Positions 25,069-32,778 are shown, counted from the stretch's first letter. The stretch is DNA of 64,000 nt from Nodosilinea sp. PGN35 (GCF_029109325.1 NZ_JAQKQJ010000010.1:1116001-1180000); one strand, 5' to 3'. Notes: generated by a model from the sequence alone, not told the origin. Translations and numbers: made by a program.

Positions 25069-25350
25069 ATGATCAATCTTCTCAGCTATACCTGCATTGT
25101 GATAGGCCTGGTGTTTTGGTACTGGGGCACCTGGCCACTGCTGGGGCGGCGGTCGGTGCTCTACAAGCTCCACGGGCTCTCGGTGGCCGACACCCTGGGG
25201 TCGATGGCGATCGTCGTGGGGCTGCTGCTGCGCATTCCCCAGGAGTGGCCGCTGCTGGTGCTGGCGCTGATCTCCCTGGCAATCTGGAATACGGTACTGG
25301 GCTACGTGCTGGCCTACTGCTCAACGGAGGACAGCAGCTATGACGGGTAA
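25069..25350 (+). CDS. mrpG: Mrp antiporter subunit G
   Basis: 93-aa membrane protein with three hydrophobic segments (LLSYTCIVIGLVFWYWGTWPLL, SVADTLGSMAIVVGLLL, LLVLALISLAIWNTVLGYVLA). The conserved YKLHGLSVADTLGSM, corresponding to R.HA...ADTLG of the MnhG/PhaG family, is clear. It overlaps the next gene by 11 bases. Confidence 0.85.
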   Translation: MINLLSYTCIVIGLVFWYWGTWPLLGRRSVLYKLHGLSVADTLGSMAIVVGLLLRIPQEWPLLVLALISLAIWNTVLGYVLAYCSTEDSSYDG

Positions 25351-25960
25351 CTACGTCTACGCGATTATATTGCTGCTGCCCCTGGCGGCGGCGATGGTAA
25401 TTGTGCAGCAAAACCCCTACCAGGCGCTGGTGATGCGGGGTATTTTGGGGGCGGTGGCGGCCCTGGTCTACGCCATGCTGGGCGGGGCCGATGTGGCGCT
25501 GACCGAGGCCCTGGTGGGCACCATGCTGGCTATCACCCTCTACGCGGTGGCGGTGCGATCGTCCCTGGTGATGCGCCTGGGGGTGCTGGAGGGCGAGGGG
25601 GTAAAGGACAGCCTGCAATGGCAGCCGCTGCTCGACTACCTGCGAGCCATGCTGAAGCGCTACCAGCTGCGGCTGGAGCTGGTGCCCTACGCCGATAAAG
25701 CGGCTTTGCAGCAAGCCCTGGCCGAGAAGGCCATCCACAGTAGCTGCCTGAACGTTGGGGCGCTGGACTGGGGCCAGGGGGACGGGCCACTCTACCCGAT
25801 CACCTCCCTCGATCGGCCCCCTTACCAGATCTGCACTCGAGTGCCGCGCCTATACGAAATATTTTCCCTGGAGCTGCCGCCGGTTATGGCAGACATCACG
25901 ATGTTTAAATGCGATCGCCCTTCTCCGGGCAAATCTCCGGTGCTGGAGGAGCAGCTATGA
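25340..25960 (+). CDS. Mrp subunit with DUF4040/MbhD domain (MrpA C-terminal-like)
   Basis: 206 aa. The first 85 residues have three hydrophobic segments and the sequence GILGAVAALVYAMLGGADVALTEALVGTMLAITLYAVAV, the DUF4040/MbhD module that in larger systems is the C-terminal part of MrpA. The conserved ADVALTEA is present. Residues 90-206 are a soluble domain (DYLRAMLKRYQLRLELVPYADKAALQQALAEKAIHSSCLN) that I do not recognise. The gene overlaps mrpG and, by ATGA, mrpB. Here the module is a separate protein, as in several cyanobacterial Mrp clusters. Confidence 0.8.
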   Translation: MTGNYVYAIILLLPLAAAMVIVQQNPYQALVMRGILGAVAALVYAMLGGADVALTEALVGTMLAITLYAVAVRSSLVMRLGVLEGEGVKDSLQWQPLLDYLRAMLKRYQLRLELVPYADKAALQQALAEKAIHSSCLNVGALDWGQGDGPLYPITSLDRPPYQICTRVPRLYEIFSLELPPVMADITMFKCDRPSPGKSPVLEEQL

Positions 25961-26622
25961 AATGGGTCTATTTGGCGGCGGGTCTGCTGCTGTTTGTCAA
26001 AATGCTGCTGTTGCCCGACCCCGTAGCCGAGGGCTTGGGGACAGAAATCGCCGAGGCGATCGCCGTCGAGAGCAATGTGCCCAACGCTGTCTCGGGGATT
26101 ATCTTTCGCAACCGTCTCTACGACACCATCTTTGAGGTGGTGGTGTTCACCATCGCCACCATGGGGGCCAAGTACCTGCTGGCCGACGAACCGCCCTCGG
26201 CCTCGTTCTACAGCTTTGACGACGAGCCCTCCATTGTGCTGGCCCGGCTGGGGGCCACCATCGCCGCCCTGGTGGGGATTGAGCTGTCGATTCGCGGCCA
26301 CCTCAGCCCCGGCGGGGGCTTTGCGGCGGGGGTGGCCGGGGGGACGGCGATCGGTCTGATCGCCATCACCGCCGCCTCCCCCGAGTGGATGCAGGCGATC
26401 TACGAACGCTGGTACGCCGCCACCTGGGAAAAGGTGTCGGTGCTGATTTTCATTGCCCTGGCGGTGGTGACGCTGGTGGGCATAGAGCTACCCCCCGGCC
26501 AGTTTGGCACGCTGCTGAGCGGCGGCATTATTCCGGTGATGAATATTTTGGTGGCCCTCAAGGTGGCCCTGGGTTCGTGGGCGATCACCCTGCTGTTCAT
26601 TCGCTATCGGGGGCTGCTGTAG
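25957..26622 (+). CDS. mrpB: Mrp antiporter subunit B
   Basis: 221 aa from the ATG at 25957 (MKWVYLAAGLLLFVKMLLLPDP), overlapping the previous stop. Five or six hydrophobic helices are visible, including GIELSIRGHLSPGGGFAAGVAGGTAIGLIAITA, which is the MnhB signature (HL.PGGGF.AG), and TLLSGGIIPVMNILVALKVALGSWAI. The N-terminal third (residues 20-90) is extra compared with small MrpB proteins and resembles the C-terminal stretch of MrpA/MbhE. It ends the operon. Confidence 0.87.
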   Translation: MKWVYLAAGLLLFVKMLLLPDPVAEGLGTEIAEAIAVESNVPNAVSGIIFRNRLYDTIFEVVVFTIATMGAKYLLADEPPSASFYSFDDEPSIVLARLGATIAALVGIELSIRGHLSPGGGFAAGVAGGTAIGLIAITAASPEWMQAIYERWYAATWEKVSVLIFIALAVVTLVGIELPPGQFGTLLSGGIIPVMNILVALKVALGSWAITLLFIRYRGLL

Positions 26623-26846
26623 GGCGCTGAGCGGGTTCAAGACTAAACGTGCGAATGTGCAAATGTTAAAACGGGTAAGTAAGGCTCTACTAAAGGCGTT
26701 TGCATGGGTGCACTGGCCCCAAAAAGTAGCCACGGCCACCAAATCTCTCTCCTTTGGGTCGCTGCACCCCTATCTCCGGAGGGAGCAGTTTTGGGACTCA
26801 GGCTAACTACCATAGCGAACATAACTTCATCTGGGAGAACGCCACC

Positions 26847-27041
26847 ATGGCTAACACCGAAAGCGAACAAAAGCAGCAGTCCACCGAATCTAGCGACGGG
26901 TACAACACCCCCATCGACGAGAGCCAGCGCCACACCGGCATGTACGAAGCTGGCGATGGCAAGCAAGAAGCTCAGCCCGAAGGCGGCAGCAGCAATGCCG
27001 GCCCTGAGGGTGCTCCCAACCAGGGCACCGAAAAGCGCTAG
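26847..27041 (+). CDS. Small hydrophilic, probably disordered protein
   Basis: 64 aa from the ATG at 26847 (MANTESEQKQQSTESSDGYN), with GGGAG about 10 bases upstream. The composition is dominated by Glu, Gln, Ser, Gly and Asn with almost no hydrophobic residues and no signal peptide, like hydrophilin-type stress proteins. No homologous family is named. A convincing hairpin terminator follows 35 bases after the stop, which supports it as a real single-gene unit. Confidence 0.7.
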   Translation: MANTESEQKQQSTESSDGYNTPIDESQRHTGMYEAGDGKQEAQPEGGSSNAGPEGAPNQGTEKR

Positions 27042-27075
27042 AGCTGGACTGATCCAGATTTGCACCCGATTTGAG

Positions 27076-27110
27076 AAGGTAGCGATCGCCCCGGCTGCGA
27101 TCGCTACCTT
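27076..27110 (+). terminator. Terminator hairpin containing HIP1
   Basis: AAGGTAGCGATCGC (27076-27089) pairs perfectly with 27097-27110 around a 7-base loop, and the stem runs straight into TTTTG. It is a good intrinsic terminator for the small hydrophilic gene. The stem contains two HIP1 cores facing each other. Confidence 0.7.
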
Positions 27111-27132
27111 TTGCCGTGGGCGTTGCTGAGAA

Positions 27133-27810
27133 ATGGCGATCCCTCCCCCTTGCCACGACTGTCGGCTAGAGCTGCGATCGCGCTGGTCTCAGACCTGGCG
27201 GCGTCTGGCTCTGCCCGAGCCGCCCCTGTGGGATGATCTGTGCGATCGCTACACCGAACCCCATCGGGCTTACCATACCCTGCACCACCTCAGCGAATGC
27301 TTTAGCTGGTTTGACCGCGCCCACAATCTAGCCCAAAGCCCTGGGGCTGTGGAGCTGGCCCTCTGGTTTCACGATGTCGTATACGACCCCCGCCGCGCCG
27401 ACAACGAAGCCCAGAGTGCCGCCTGGGCCTCGCGGGTAATCGACGGGGTCGGCGGCGGGCCGGTGCTTCAGCAGACGGTGCACGCCATGATTTTGGCCAC
27501 CCAGCACCACAGCACCTTGGGTACCGGCGATGGGCTGCTGGTGATAGACAGCGATCTGGCTATTTTGGGGGCGGCACCGGGCCGCTTTGCCCAGTACGAA
27601 GCGCAAATTCGCCAGGAGTACGCCTGGGTGCCCGAGGCGGTATTCTGCCAAAAGCGGGCCGAGGTCATCGCCGCTTTTTTGGCACGGCCCTCAATTTTCA
27701 CCCTGGGGCTTTTTCGGGCGCGGCTAGAGGAGCAGGCCCGGCAAAACCTGGCTCGCTCCCTGGCAAGGTTGAGACCGGAGCCCGGGGCAGACCCAACGCC
27801 GCCAGGATAA
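27133..27810 (+). CDS. Predicted HD-superfamily metal-dependent phosphohydrolase
   Basis: 225-aa soluble protein of the COG4339 type. The HD-domain ligands are seen as YHTLHHLSECF (His after a Tyr-His-Asn/Thr motif), LWFHDVVYDPRRADNE (the HD doublet) and MILATQHHS, with a distal Asp in DSDLAILG. Such enzymes hydrolyse phosphate esters of unknown substrates. It is followed within 45 bases by a VOC-family gene. Confidence 0.85.
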   Translation: MAIPPPCHDCRLELRSRWSQTWRRLALPEPPLWDDLCDRYTEPHRAYHTLHHLSECFSWFDRAHNLAQSPGAVELALWFHDVVYDPRRADNEAQSAAWASRVIDGVGGGPVLQQTVHAMILATQHHSTLGTGDGLLVIDSDLAILGAAPGRFAQYEAQIRQEYAWVPEAVFCQKRAEVIAAFLARPSIFTLGLFRARLEEQARQNLARSLARLRPEPGADPTPPG

Positions 27811-27853
27811 AATGCAGCCAATCCATTCGGTGAGGCATTCAGCCCATTCAGCT

Positions 27854-28270
27854 ATGGACGTTTTGATCAATATAGACGTCAGCGATCTCGCCGCTGCGGA
27901 GAAGTTTTACACCCAAACCTTTGACCTCAGACCAGGTCGCCGCCTGGGCGACACGATCGTTGAACTGACGGGTGGCCCAGCGAGCATCTTTTTGCTGCAA
28001 AAGGCAGCGGGTTCCCAGGCGTCGCCCCAGAGTGCTGAGCTGCGCCGGTTTGAGCGCCACTGGACTCCCATCCATCTAGATTTTGTGGTGGAGAACATCG
28101 AAGCGGCAGCACGCCGCGCCCTTGAGGGCGGTGCGGTGCAGGAGTTGCCCATTCAGCAGGCTGCCTGGGGAAAAATTGCCCCCATGGCCGATCCCTTTGG
28201 CAATGGTTTTTGCCTGATCCAGTTTGAGGGCGCGGGGTACGATGCGATGGCCGACTGCTGCCCCGACTAA
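27854..28270 (+). CDS. VOC/glyoxalase-fold protein
   Basis: 138 aa from the ATG at 27854 (MDVLINIDVSDLAAAEKFYTQTF); an earlier in-frame ATG at 27812 overlaps less conserved sequence. It has the paired beta-alpha-beta-beta-beta repeats of the vicinal oxygen chelate fold: DVSDLAAAEKFYTQTFDL, then THIHLDFVVENIEAA-like (HLDFVVENI), ending DPFGNGFCLIQFEG. His and Glu positions for one metal site are present (HLDF, FCLIQFE). The substrate is unknown. Confidence 0.85.
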   Translation: MDVLINIDVSDLAAAEKFYTQTFDLRPGRRLGDTIVELTGGPASIFLLQKAAGSQASPQSAELRRFERHWTPIHLDFVVENIEAAARRALEGGAVQELPIQQAAWGKIAPMADPFGNGFCLIQFEGAGYDAMADCCPD

Positions 28271-28356
28271 ATCTCAATATTGATTAACCCTGGGAAATTA
28301 TTGGTATATTTGAACTATTATACTGCTTTGCTACCGCAGAACTCTAAGGTTTTCCT

Positions 28357-28791
28357 ATGGCGTACGATAACCCGAGCATTCTGTCCCATATTTCCCTTGG
28401 CACCAATGACTTTGAGAGGGCGGTGGCCTTCTACGATCGCGTCTTGCCCACCCTGGGCTGCAAGCGCATTGCAGAGCACCCCGGAGTGATAGCCTACGGC
28501 AAAGTCTACCCAGAATTTTGGATTGGGCTGCCCCACGACGACCAGCCCGCCACGGTGGGCAACGGCACCCACATCGGGTTTGTGGCCCCCACTAAAGCGG
28601 CGGTGCACGCTTTCTACGAGGCGGCGATCGCCGCCGGAGCCAAAGATGACGGCCCCCCCGGCCCCCGACCCGACTACGGCGAACCCTACTACGGCTGCTT
28701 TGTGCGCGACCTCGACGGCCACAAAATTGAAGCCTCCTACTGGGATCTGGCGCTGATCGAAGAACTCTACGGCGTGCCCGCTCCGGCCTAG
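28357..28791 (+). CDS. VOC/glyoxalase-fold protein
   Basis: 144 aa. It begins with HISLGTNDFERAVAFYDRVLPTLGCKR, a typical first module. GTHIGFVAPTKAAVHAFYEAAIAAG begins the second module, and DLDGHKIEASYWD gives the final Glu ligand. Proteins of this subfamily include lactoylglutathione-lyase-like and antibiotic-resistance enzymes, so the substrate cannot be told. It is the second VOC gene in a row, but the two sequences differ too much to be a recent duplication. Confidence 0.87.
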   Translation: MAYDNPSILSHISLGTNDFERAVAFYDRVLPTLGCKRIAEHPGVIAYGKVYPEFWIGLPHDDQPATVGNGTHIGFVAPTKAAVHAFYEAAIAAGAKDDGPPGPRPDYGEPYYGCFVRDLDGHKIEASYWDLALIEELYGVPAPA

Positions 28792-28821
28792 GGTCGGGGG
28801 GAAGGGTCGAGGGGGGAAGGG

Positions 28822-29301
28822 CTACCGATCGGTATAGCTAGCGGGGGGGGCAGCGTCCCAAGCCTTTTCGCTCAGCAGCGCGTCTATGTCAGTACTGCCA
28901 GGCCAGCAATCGGGAAACACCGTTTGAGGGTAGTCTTCTCGCGCATCGGCAAGGGCATTTTCCCATAGTTCTGGAAACGTGTTTAGCCAGTGCGGTTGCA
29001 GGCTGGGAGATTGTTTCAGCAGCTTTTGCAGCTGTCGCCGCTGTTCTCGAATGGTCAGTTCCCAGCCCCGATAATCGGCGGGAGAGGCTACATACAGCCG
29101 CTTAAGCAAGTGGTTGAGCAGTACCTCAACGCGGCTTTCCAACTCCCTGCGGTCGCGTCCTGCCAAGCCTTCAATTTCCTCAATCAGGGCGGCAATATCC
29201 AGGGCGGCAAAGTTGCCCGCCTTGAGCTTGGCCACGGTGTCGTCGTACCAGGCCACTAGGTCTTGCTGGTAAAGGGTGGGGGGAGCAGTAGCTTTGACCA
29301 T
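28822..29301 (-). CDS. DUF29 family protein
   Basis: 159 aa with the DUF29 pattern: LYQQDLVAWYDDTVAKLKAGNFAALDIAALIEEIEGLAGRDRRELESRVEVLLNHLLKRLY, then WELTIREQRRQLQKLLKQSPSL and YPQTVFPDCWPGS. The family is expanded in cyanobacteria and its function is unknown. No membrane segment or signal is present. Confidence 0.92.
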   Translation of the reverse strand: MVKATAPPTLYQQDLVAWYDDTVAKLKAGNFAALDIAALIEEIEGLAGRDRRELESRVEVLLNHLLKRLYVASPADYRGWELTIREQRRQLQKLLKQSPSLQPHWLNTFPELWENALADAREDYPQTVFPDCWPGSTDIDALLSEKAWDAAPPASYTDR

Positions 29302-29456
29302 CGGCGGCGATCGCGGGAATGGGTGAGATTTAGGGCGTTCTCATTTTATCAATAGAGCTAATCCATTGCCCTGGATTGACATTCTTGCATCCTCCATAGC
29401 CCAACGTTTTTCAGGCAATGAACTGATTGCGGAGCTAAGAAGGATCCCGACTGCGA

Positions 29457-29762
29457 TTAGGGCTGGTTGGCGATCGCGACAACTTCTTGGCTGAGGCGAT
29501 CGCCGATCTCGTCTTCGGCAACATCCAGGTCGTAGTCCATCTGCAAGCCGAGCCAAAACCGGGGCGACATATCAAAATAGCGGGCCAGACGCAGGGCTGT
29601 ATCGGCGGTAATGCGCCGCTTGCCGTGAACGATTTCGTTGATGCGTCGGGCTGGCACCCTCAGGGCCAGGGCAATTTGGTTTTGGCTGAGGTTCATGGGC
29701 TTGAGAAATTCTTCTAGTAAGATTTCGCCCGGATGCACTGGCTTTAGCTTGTCCTGGCTCAT
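29457..29762 (-). CDS. higA: HigA-family antitoxin, apparently without HigB
   Basis: 101-aa XRE-type DNA-binding protein. The HigA start KPVHPGEILLEEFLKPMNLSQNQIALALRVPARRINEIVHGKRRITADTALRLARYF contains the helix-turn-helix, and SPRFWLGLQMDYDL is the usual family tail. HigB normally lies just upstream in the operon. Here the 100 bases upstream hold no RelE-like frame, and the opposite-strand 74-aa gene begins at 29868. It may be an orphan antitoxin or may pair with a distant toxin. Confidence 0.88.
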   Translation of the reverse strand: MSQDKLKPVHPGEILLEEFLKPMNLSQNQIALALRVPARRINEIVHGKRRITADTALRLARYFDMSPRFWLGLQMDYDLDVAEDEIGDRLSQEVVAIANQP

Positions 29763-29867
29763 TGGTTTGCTTCAGTGGTCGGCTGATGGTTGATTGACCG
29801 TAATGTATGGCTTACCCATTGGGAGGCAACATACAATAGAGCTATCTTAGAAAACCATACAGCGACC

Positions 29868-30092
29868 ATGACTCCTCAGCCAATGGTGCGACCCTCATCT
29901 CTGATGGCGTCTGGGGTACAGATGCGAGAGTTTGGTGGGGTCTATTTGTTTAGATTTTCGGATGAGCTGCAAAGCCGCTTTGAGACACTGCTCGACCGAT
30001 ATAAAACGGCTACCCTTACGGCTGAAGAAATGGCTGAATATGCTGGCATTACTGAGCTTCAGCGTATTTTACCCTGGTCAATGCCCGGCTAG
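29868..30092 (+). CDS. Small hypothetical protein, cyanobacterial type
   Basis: 74 aa from the ATG at 29868 (MTPQPMVRPSSLMASGVQMREF). The core FGGVYLFRFSDELQSRFETLLDRYKTATLTAEEMAEYAGITELQRI recalls a small family common in cyanobacteria near toxin-antitoxin genes, function unknown. It precedes parD by 22 bases, so the three genes may form one transcript. A degraded copy of its 5' end lies after parE at 30736-30775. Confidence 0.65.
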   Translation: MTPQPMVRPSSLMASGVQMREFGGVYLFRFSDELQSRFETLLDRYKTATLTAEEMAEYAGITELQRILPWSMPG

Positions 30093-30114
30093 TTGCTAGA
30101 GGAGAAGTGCCCAA

Positions 30115-30363
30115 ATGTTGAATATCTCTTTGCCAGATAATTTAGAGACGGTTATTACTCAACAGGCTGAACAGGCTGGATTTGACACGGCAACCGATTA
30201 CCTGGTGCATTTAGTCTTGAGGGAGCAAGAGCGCCTTTCTCAACAGGCAAAGATCGAGGCACTTTTGCTAGAGGGTTTAGAGAGCGGCGAACCTGTTGAA
30301 GCGACTGACGAGTGGTGGGAACAGAAGCACTCGGCTTTAATTGCTCAACTACCCATGGATTAG
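30115..30363 (+). CDS. parD: ParD-like antitoxin (ribbon-helix-helix)
   Basis: 82 aa. The N-terminus MLNISLPDNLETVITQQAEQAGFDTATDYLVHLVLREQER has the MetJ/CopG ribbon-helix-helix pattern for operator binding. The C-terminal half (LLLEGLESGEPVEATDEWW) is the toxin-binding tail of ParD/CC2985-type antitoxins. It lies one base ahead of the parE start, the usual arrangement. Confidence 0.88.
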   Translation: MLNISLPDNLETVITQQAEQAGFDTATDYLVHLVLREQERLSQQAKIEALLLEGLESGEPVEATDEWWEQKHSALIAQLPMD

Positions 30364-30364
30364 C

Positions 30365-30685
30365 ATGGGTAAGCAAATTACGGTTCGCCCACGGGCAAGC
30401 CAAGACCTTGATGACCACTTCACCTACATTGCCCAAAGCAACTCTGAAGCAGCTTTGAGATTTTTCGATGCGGTTAGGTCAACTATCGCGCAAATCGCTA
30501 GAATGCCTGGCATTGGCGTTGTTTACCCAGTTCAGAGTGCTGCGTTGCAGGGTTTGAGGAAATGGCCTGTGAAGGGACTTAAACAATACATAATTTTTTA
30601 TCTTGACTTACCTGAAGCGGTTGAAGTCGTCCGCATCTTATATGGGTCGCAGGATATCGATAGCATTCTTGAGCGTCAGCAGTGA
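30365..30685 (+). CDS. parE: ParE-family toxin
   Basis: 106 aa from the ATG at 30365 (MGKQITVRPRASQDLDDHFTYIAQSN). The RelE/ParE fold pattern is clear: RASQDLDDHFTYIA, FFDAVRSTIAQIARMPGIG, LRKWPVKGLKQYIIFYLDLPEAVEVVRILYGSQDIDSIL. ParE toxins inhibit DNA gyrase. The longer frame from 30341 overlaps parD and is unlikely to be used. Together with parD this is a complete, intact-looking toxin-antitoxin pair. Confidence 0.9.
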   Translation: MGKQITVRPRASQDLDDHFTYIAQSNSEAALRFFDAVRSTIAQIARMPGIGVVYPVQSAALQGLRKWPVKGLKQYIIFYLDLPEAVEVVRILYGSQDIDSILERQQ

Positions 30686-30735
30686 GCATTAGAAAGCATG
30701 CAATAGAATTATTCTGCCAGTAAATCATGTGGTGG

Positions 30736-30775
30736 CCATGACTCCTCGGCGAATAGCGATTTCCTCATCTATTAG
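30736..30775 (+). pseudogene. Degenerate copy of the 5' end of the 74-aa gene
   Basis: ccatgactcctcggcgaata and the bases after it up to cctcatct resemble the start of the gene at 29868 (catgactcctcagccaatgg...cctcatct) over about 40 bases, and a stop follows soon after. The two related segments flank the parDE region, so a partial duplication or the scar of an insertion is possible. Confidence 0.4.
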
Positions 30776-30875
30776 GAGGATGCCTGGCATGCTATGCAGT
30801 ATTTTTCAGGAGATGCCTGCGTAGAGTCGTGAACGATCTAAAAGGCTGTCTTTAGTCAAAAAACGCTAAATTGAC

Positions 30876-32285
30876 ATGAGAATTCACTTTGAGGAATGGG
30901 TTTTGTCTCTTGGAATTAGTGAAACCGCAAAGGAGATTTTTCGGGAATCTATAACCTGTTATAGATCACGAGCATATAGAGCATCACTACTCTTTTCCTA
31001 TATAGGCTTTCAGACGGTTTTAAAAGAAAGACTGCTTAATTCCCGCATTTCAAACGGAATCAGTGAAAGTTACTGGAATAAAATAGCCAAGAATCTAGTG
31101 GACGATGAAAAATGGGATCATCAAGTTTATGAATGCTTAAGGATGAAGACTCCTTCCGAAATATTTCTGGTCAGCGATGATATTAGACATCAAGTCGAGT
31201 ACTGGAAGAATAGAAGGAACGACTGTGCACATATTAGAAAAAATCAGATAAGTCATTCTCACGTCGAATCCTTTTGGCTTTTTGTCGAGTCAAACCTGAG
31301 CAAGCTTGTGGTTGGGGGTAGCAGAGAAGGTCTTGTGGAGGAGGTCAAGAATCATTTTGACAAGAGAAAGACCCCTGAAGGAAAAGATTTTTCTCATTTG
31401 ATTTCATCTATATCAAAATCTGTCAATCATGAAGAATTGAAGATGTTTTTTGCCGAGATTGATCGTGTCCTGTCTAGCCAAGATAGAGAGACCGATCCAA
31501 CTGGCATGGAAACTTCCAGAGTGTCATTTTTTAGCCAAATTCTCGAATCTGGAAGCCAAGAGATTGGGAAAAGTTTAATCGAATATATGTCACAAAGTGA
31601 TGATGGTTTTATTCTTCCAGGCAATACTATTTTGGTTAGAGTTTTGCGTGAAATTCCTGAGAGAGTAAGCTTTCTTTCAGAGAGGCCAGATTTGATTAGA
31701 ATGCTATGGTTTTCCAATCTTTTCCCTTTGAGAAATGATGTTTCTAGCTCTTTCTTTAATGACTTTTATGTCTATTGCGCTTTACTAAGACAACACTTGA
31801 TTCCATCTGATCAGATGCAAGAAGCGCATAAGAGAATTCTTGAGAGATCAGGCGCATTTTCTCCCCAAGAGGAAGATATGGAAATTCTTGTGTTAAGCGG
31901 GTTTTTTGAGGTTCTTAAAATCGAAATGTTCGAGAATAGAAGAATAAACCAATATAAATGGTCAAACAATTATGGCCCATTGCTTGTTTCATTTTTGAAA
32001 TACATCAATCTCGACAAAGAGGTGATGAATGGTCTTGTTTATGGGTTGTCTGGGACGAACTATCCATACAGGCTTTGCAACTTTCTCAACAAGGCTATAG
32101 TAGAAGATGAAAGCCTTAAGACTAAGATGGAGAAACTTTTCCAAGAATATAACATTGAGTTGCCCGAACATCTGACAGCAATGCACAATTCTGGGTTAAA
32201 GATCTTTTCAGGCAATAAACACATAGTCCTGAACGATGCTTTCCCGTCTGACGAAAAAAGCTTTTATGAGGATATTCCTTTCTAA
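30876..32285 (+). CDS. AT-rich hypothetical protein with HEPN-like R-x4-H motif
   Basis: 469 aa, no signal peptide or membrane helix. The gene is far more AT-rich than its surroundings (AAA, GAT, TTT and AGA codons dominate), a sign of recent transfer. The N-terminal part begins with helices (SETAKEIFRESITCYRSRAYRASLLFSYIGFQTVLKERL) and then carries WKNRRNDCAHIRK, where Arg114 and His119 fit the R-x4-6-H signature of HEPN ribonucleases. The region from about 185 to 469 is a long helical domain that I do not recognise. HEPN proteins are often toxins or antiviral RNases. An XRE gene with operator-like sites faces it immediately downstream. The function is inferred only from the motif and context. 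Confidence 0.75.
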   Translation: MRIHFEEWVLSLGISETAKEIFRESITCYRSRAYRASLLFSYIGFQTVLKERLLNSRISNGISESYWNKIAKNLVDDEKWDHQVYECLRMKTPSEIFLVSDDIRHQVEYWKNRRNDCAHIRKNQISHSHVESFWLFVESNLSKLVVGGSREGLVEEVKNHFDKRKTPEGKDFSHLISSISKSVNHEELKMFFAEIDRVLSSQDRETDPTGMETSRVSFFSQILESGSQEIGKSLIEYMSQSDDGFILPGNTILVRVLREIPERVSFLSERPDLIRMLWFSNLFPLRNDVSSSFFNDFYVYCALLRQHLIPSDQMQEAHKRILERSGAFSPQEEDMEILVLSGFFEVLKIEMFENRRINQYKWSNNYGPLLVSFLKYINLDKEVMNGLVYGLSGTNYPYRLCNFLNKAIVEDESLKTKMEKLFQEYNIELPEHLTAMHNSGLKIFSGNKHIVLNDAFPSDEKSFYEDIPF

Positions 32286-32340
32286 GGGGAGTATTAAATG
32301 TATTTTGCTTGATGAACTTGAAAAATTATATCTCTTGCCT

Positions 32341-32568
32341 TTATGGTCCAAAATTATCAGGTATATCCTTTAAAGACCAATCAAGCACCTCGCAAAGCTT
32401 TTTGAATTCGCGTGGTGTCATTTTTGGTTCGTAAATTCCAGTTTCCCAGTTGCTGATCGTCTGATCAGTCTTGCCCAGAGCTAGACCAATATCTCGCTGA
32501 GTCAGACCAAGTTCTTCCCTACGTCGCTTCAAGGGAGACTCTTTGGGCGGTGGAGCATCGTCAGCCAT
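32341..32568 (-). CDS. XRE-family transcriptional regulator
   Basis: 75 aa from the ATG at 32568 (a TTG one codon earlier is possible). The segment LKRRREELGLTQRDIGLALGKTDQTISNWETGIYEPKMTPREFKKLCEVLDWSLKDIP is a textbook Cro/CI helix-turn-helix domain, covering almost the whole protein. It is transcribed toward the 469-aa HEPN-like gene with 55 bases between the stops. Three palindromic sites lie directly before its own start, so autorepression is likely. Composition is also lower in GC than the neighbours. Confidence 0.88.
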   Translation of the reverse strand: MADDAPPPKESPLKRRREELGLTQRDIGLALGKTDQTISNWETGIYEPKMTPREFKKLCEVLDWSLKDIPDNFGP

Positions 32569-32574
32569 CAATTA

Positions 32575-32654
32575 CAAGTGAGCTTATACATACATGCTTG
32601 ACATGCTCGTTACAAGCATGCTTGGATTGTTATTGTGGATTACAAGCTGGCTTG
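32575..32654. promoter_or_regulatory. Three operator-like palindromes upstream of the XRE gene
   Basis: The sequences CAAGTGAGCTTA (32575-32586), CAAGCATGCTTG (32613-32624, a perfect palindrome) and CAAGCTGGCTTG (32643-32654) are each preceded by TTA, and the last two are followed by GAT. Spacing is 38 and 30 bases. An extra half site (catgcttgacatgctc) lies between the first two. This pattern, immediately ahead of a Cro/CI-type gene, fits a cooperative autoregulatory operator. Confidence 0.65.
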
Positions 32655-32778
32655 GATAGATGCTCTGTCGAGACAACATGCTCGGTAGCCCTAAGCTTTC
32701 GCCTGTTTCCCTTTGTCATGTCACAGTTTCCCATTTTGCGGAGGGTTTCGCACCCTATGTAGGGATTCTTGCGGCAAA

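Noticed and set aside
24821..25072. Frame reading LNKGG repeats across the 15-bp tandem array
   Set aside because: The open frame is a consequence of a repeat length divisible by three; it lacks a good start and overlaps the mrpG start.
29341..29456. Region after higA as a HigB toxin
   Set aside because: No RelE/HigB-like sequence is seen in any frame, and HigB normally lies on the other side of higA.
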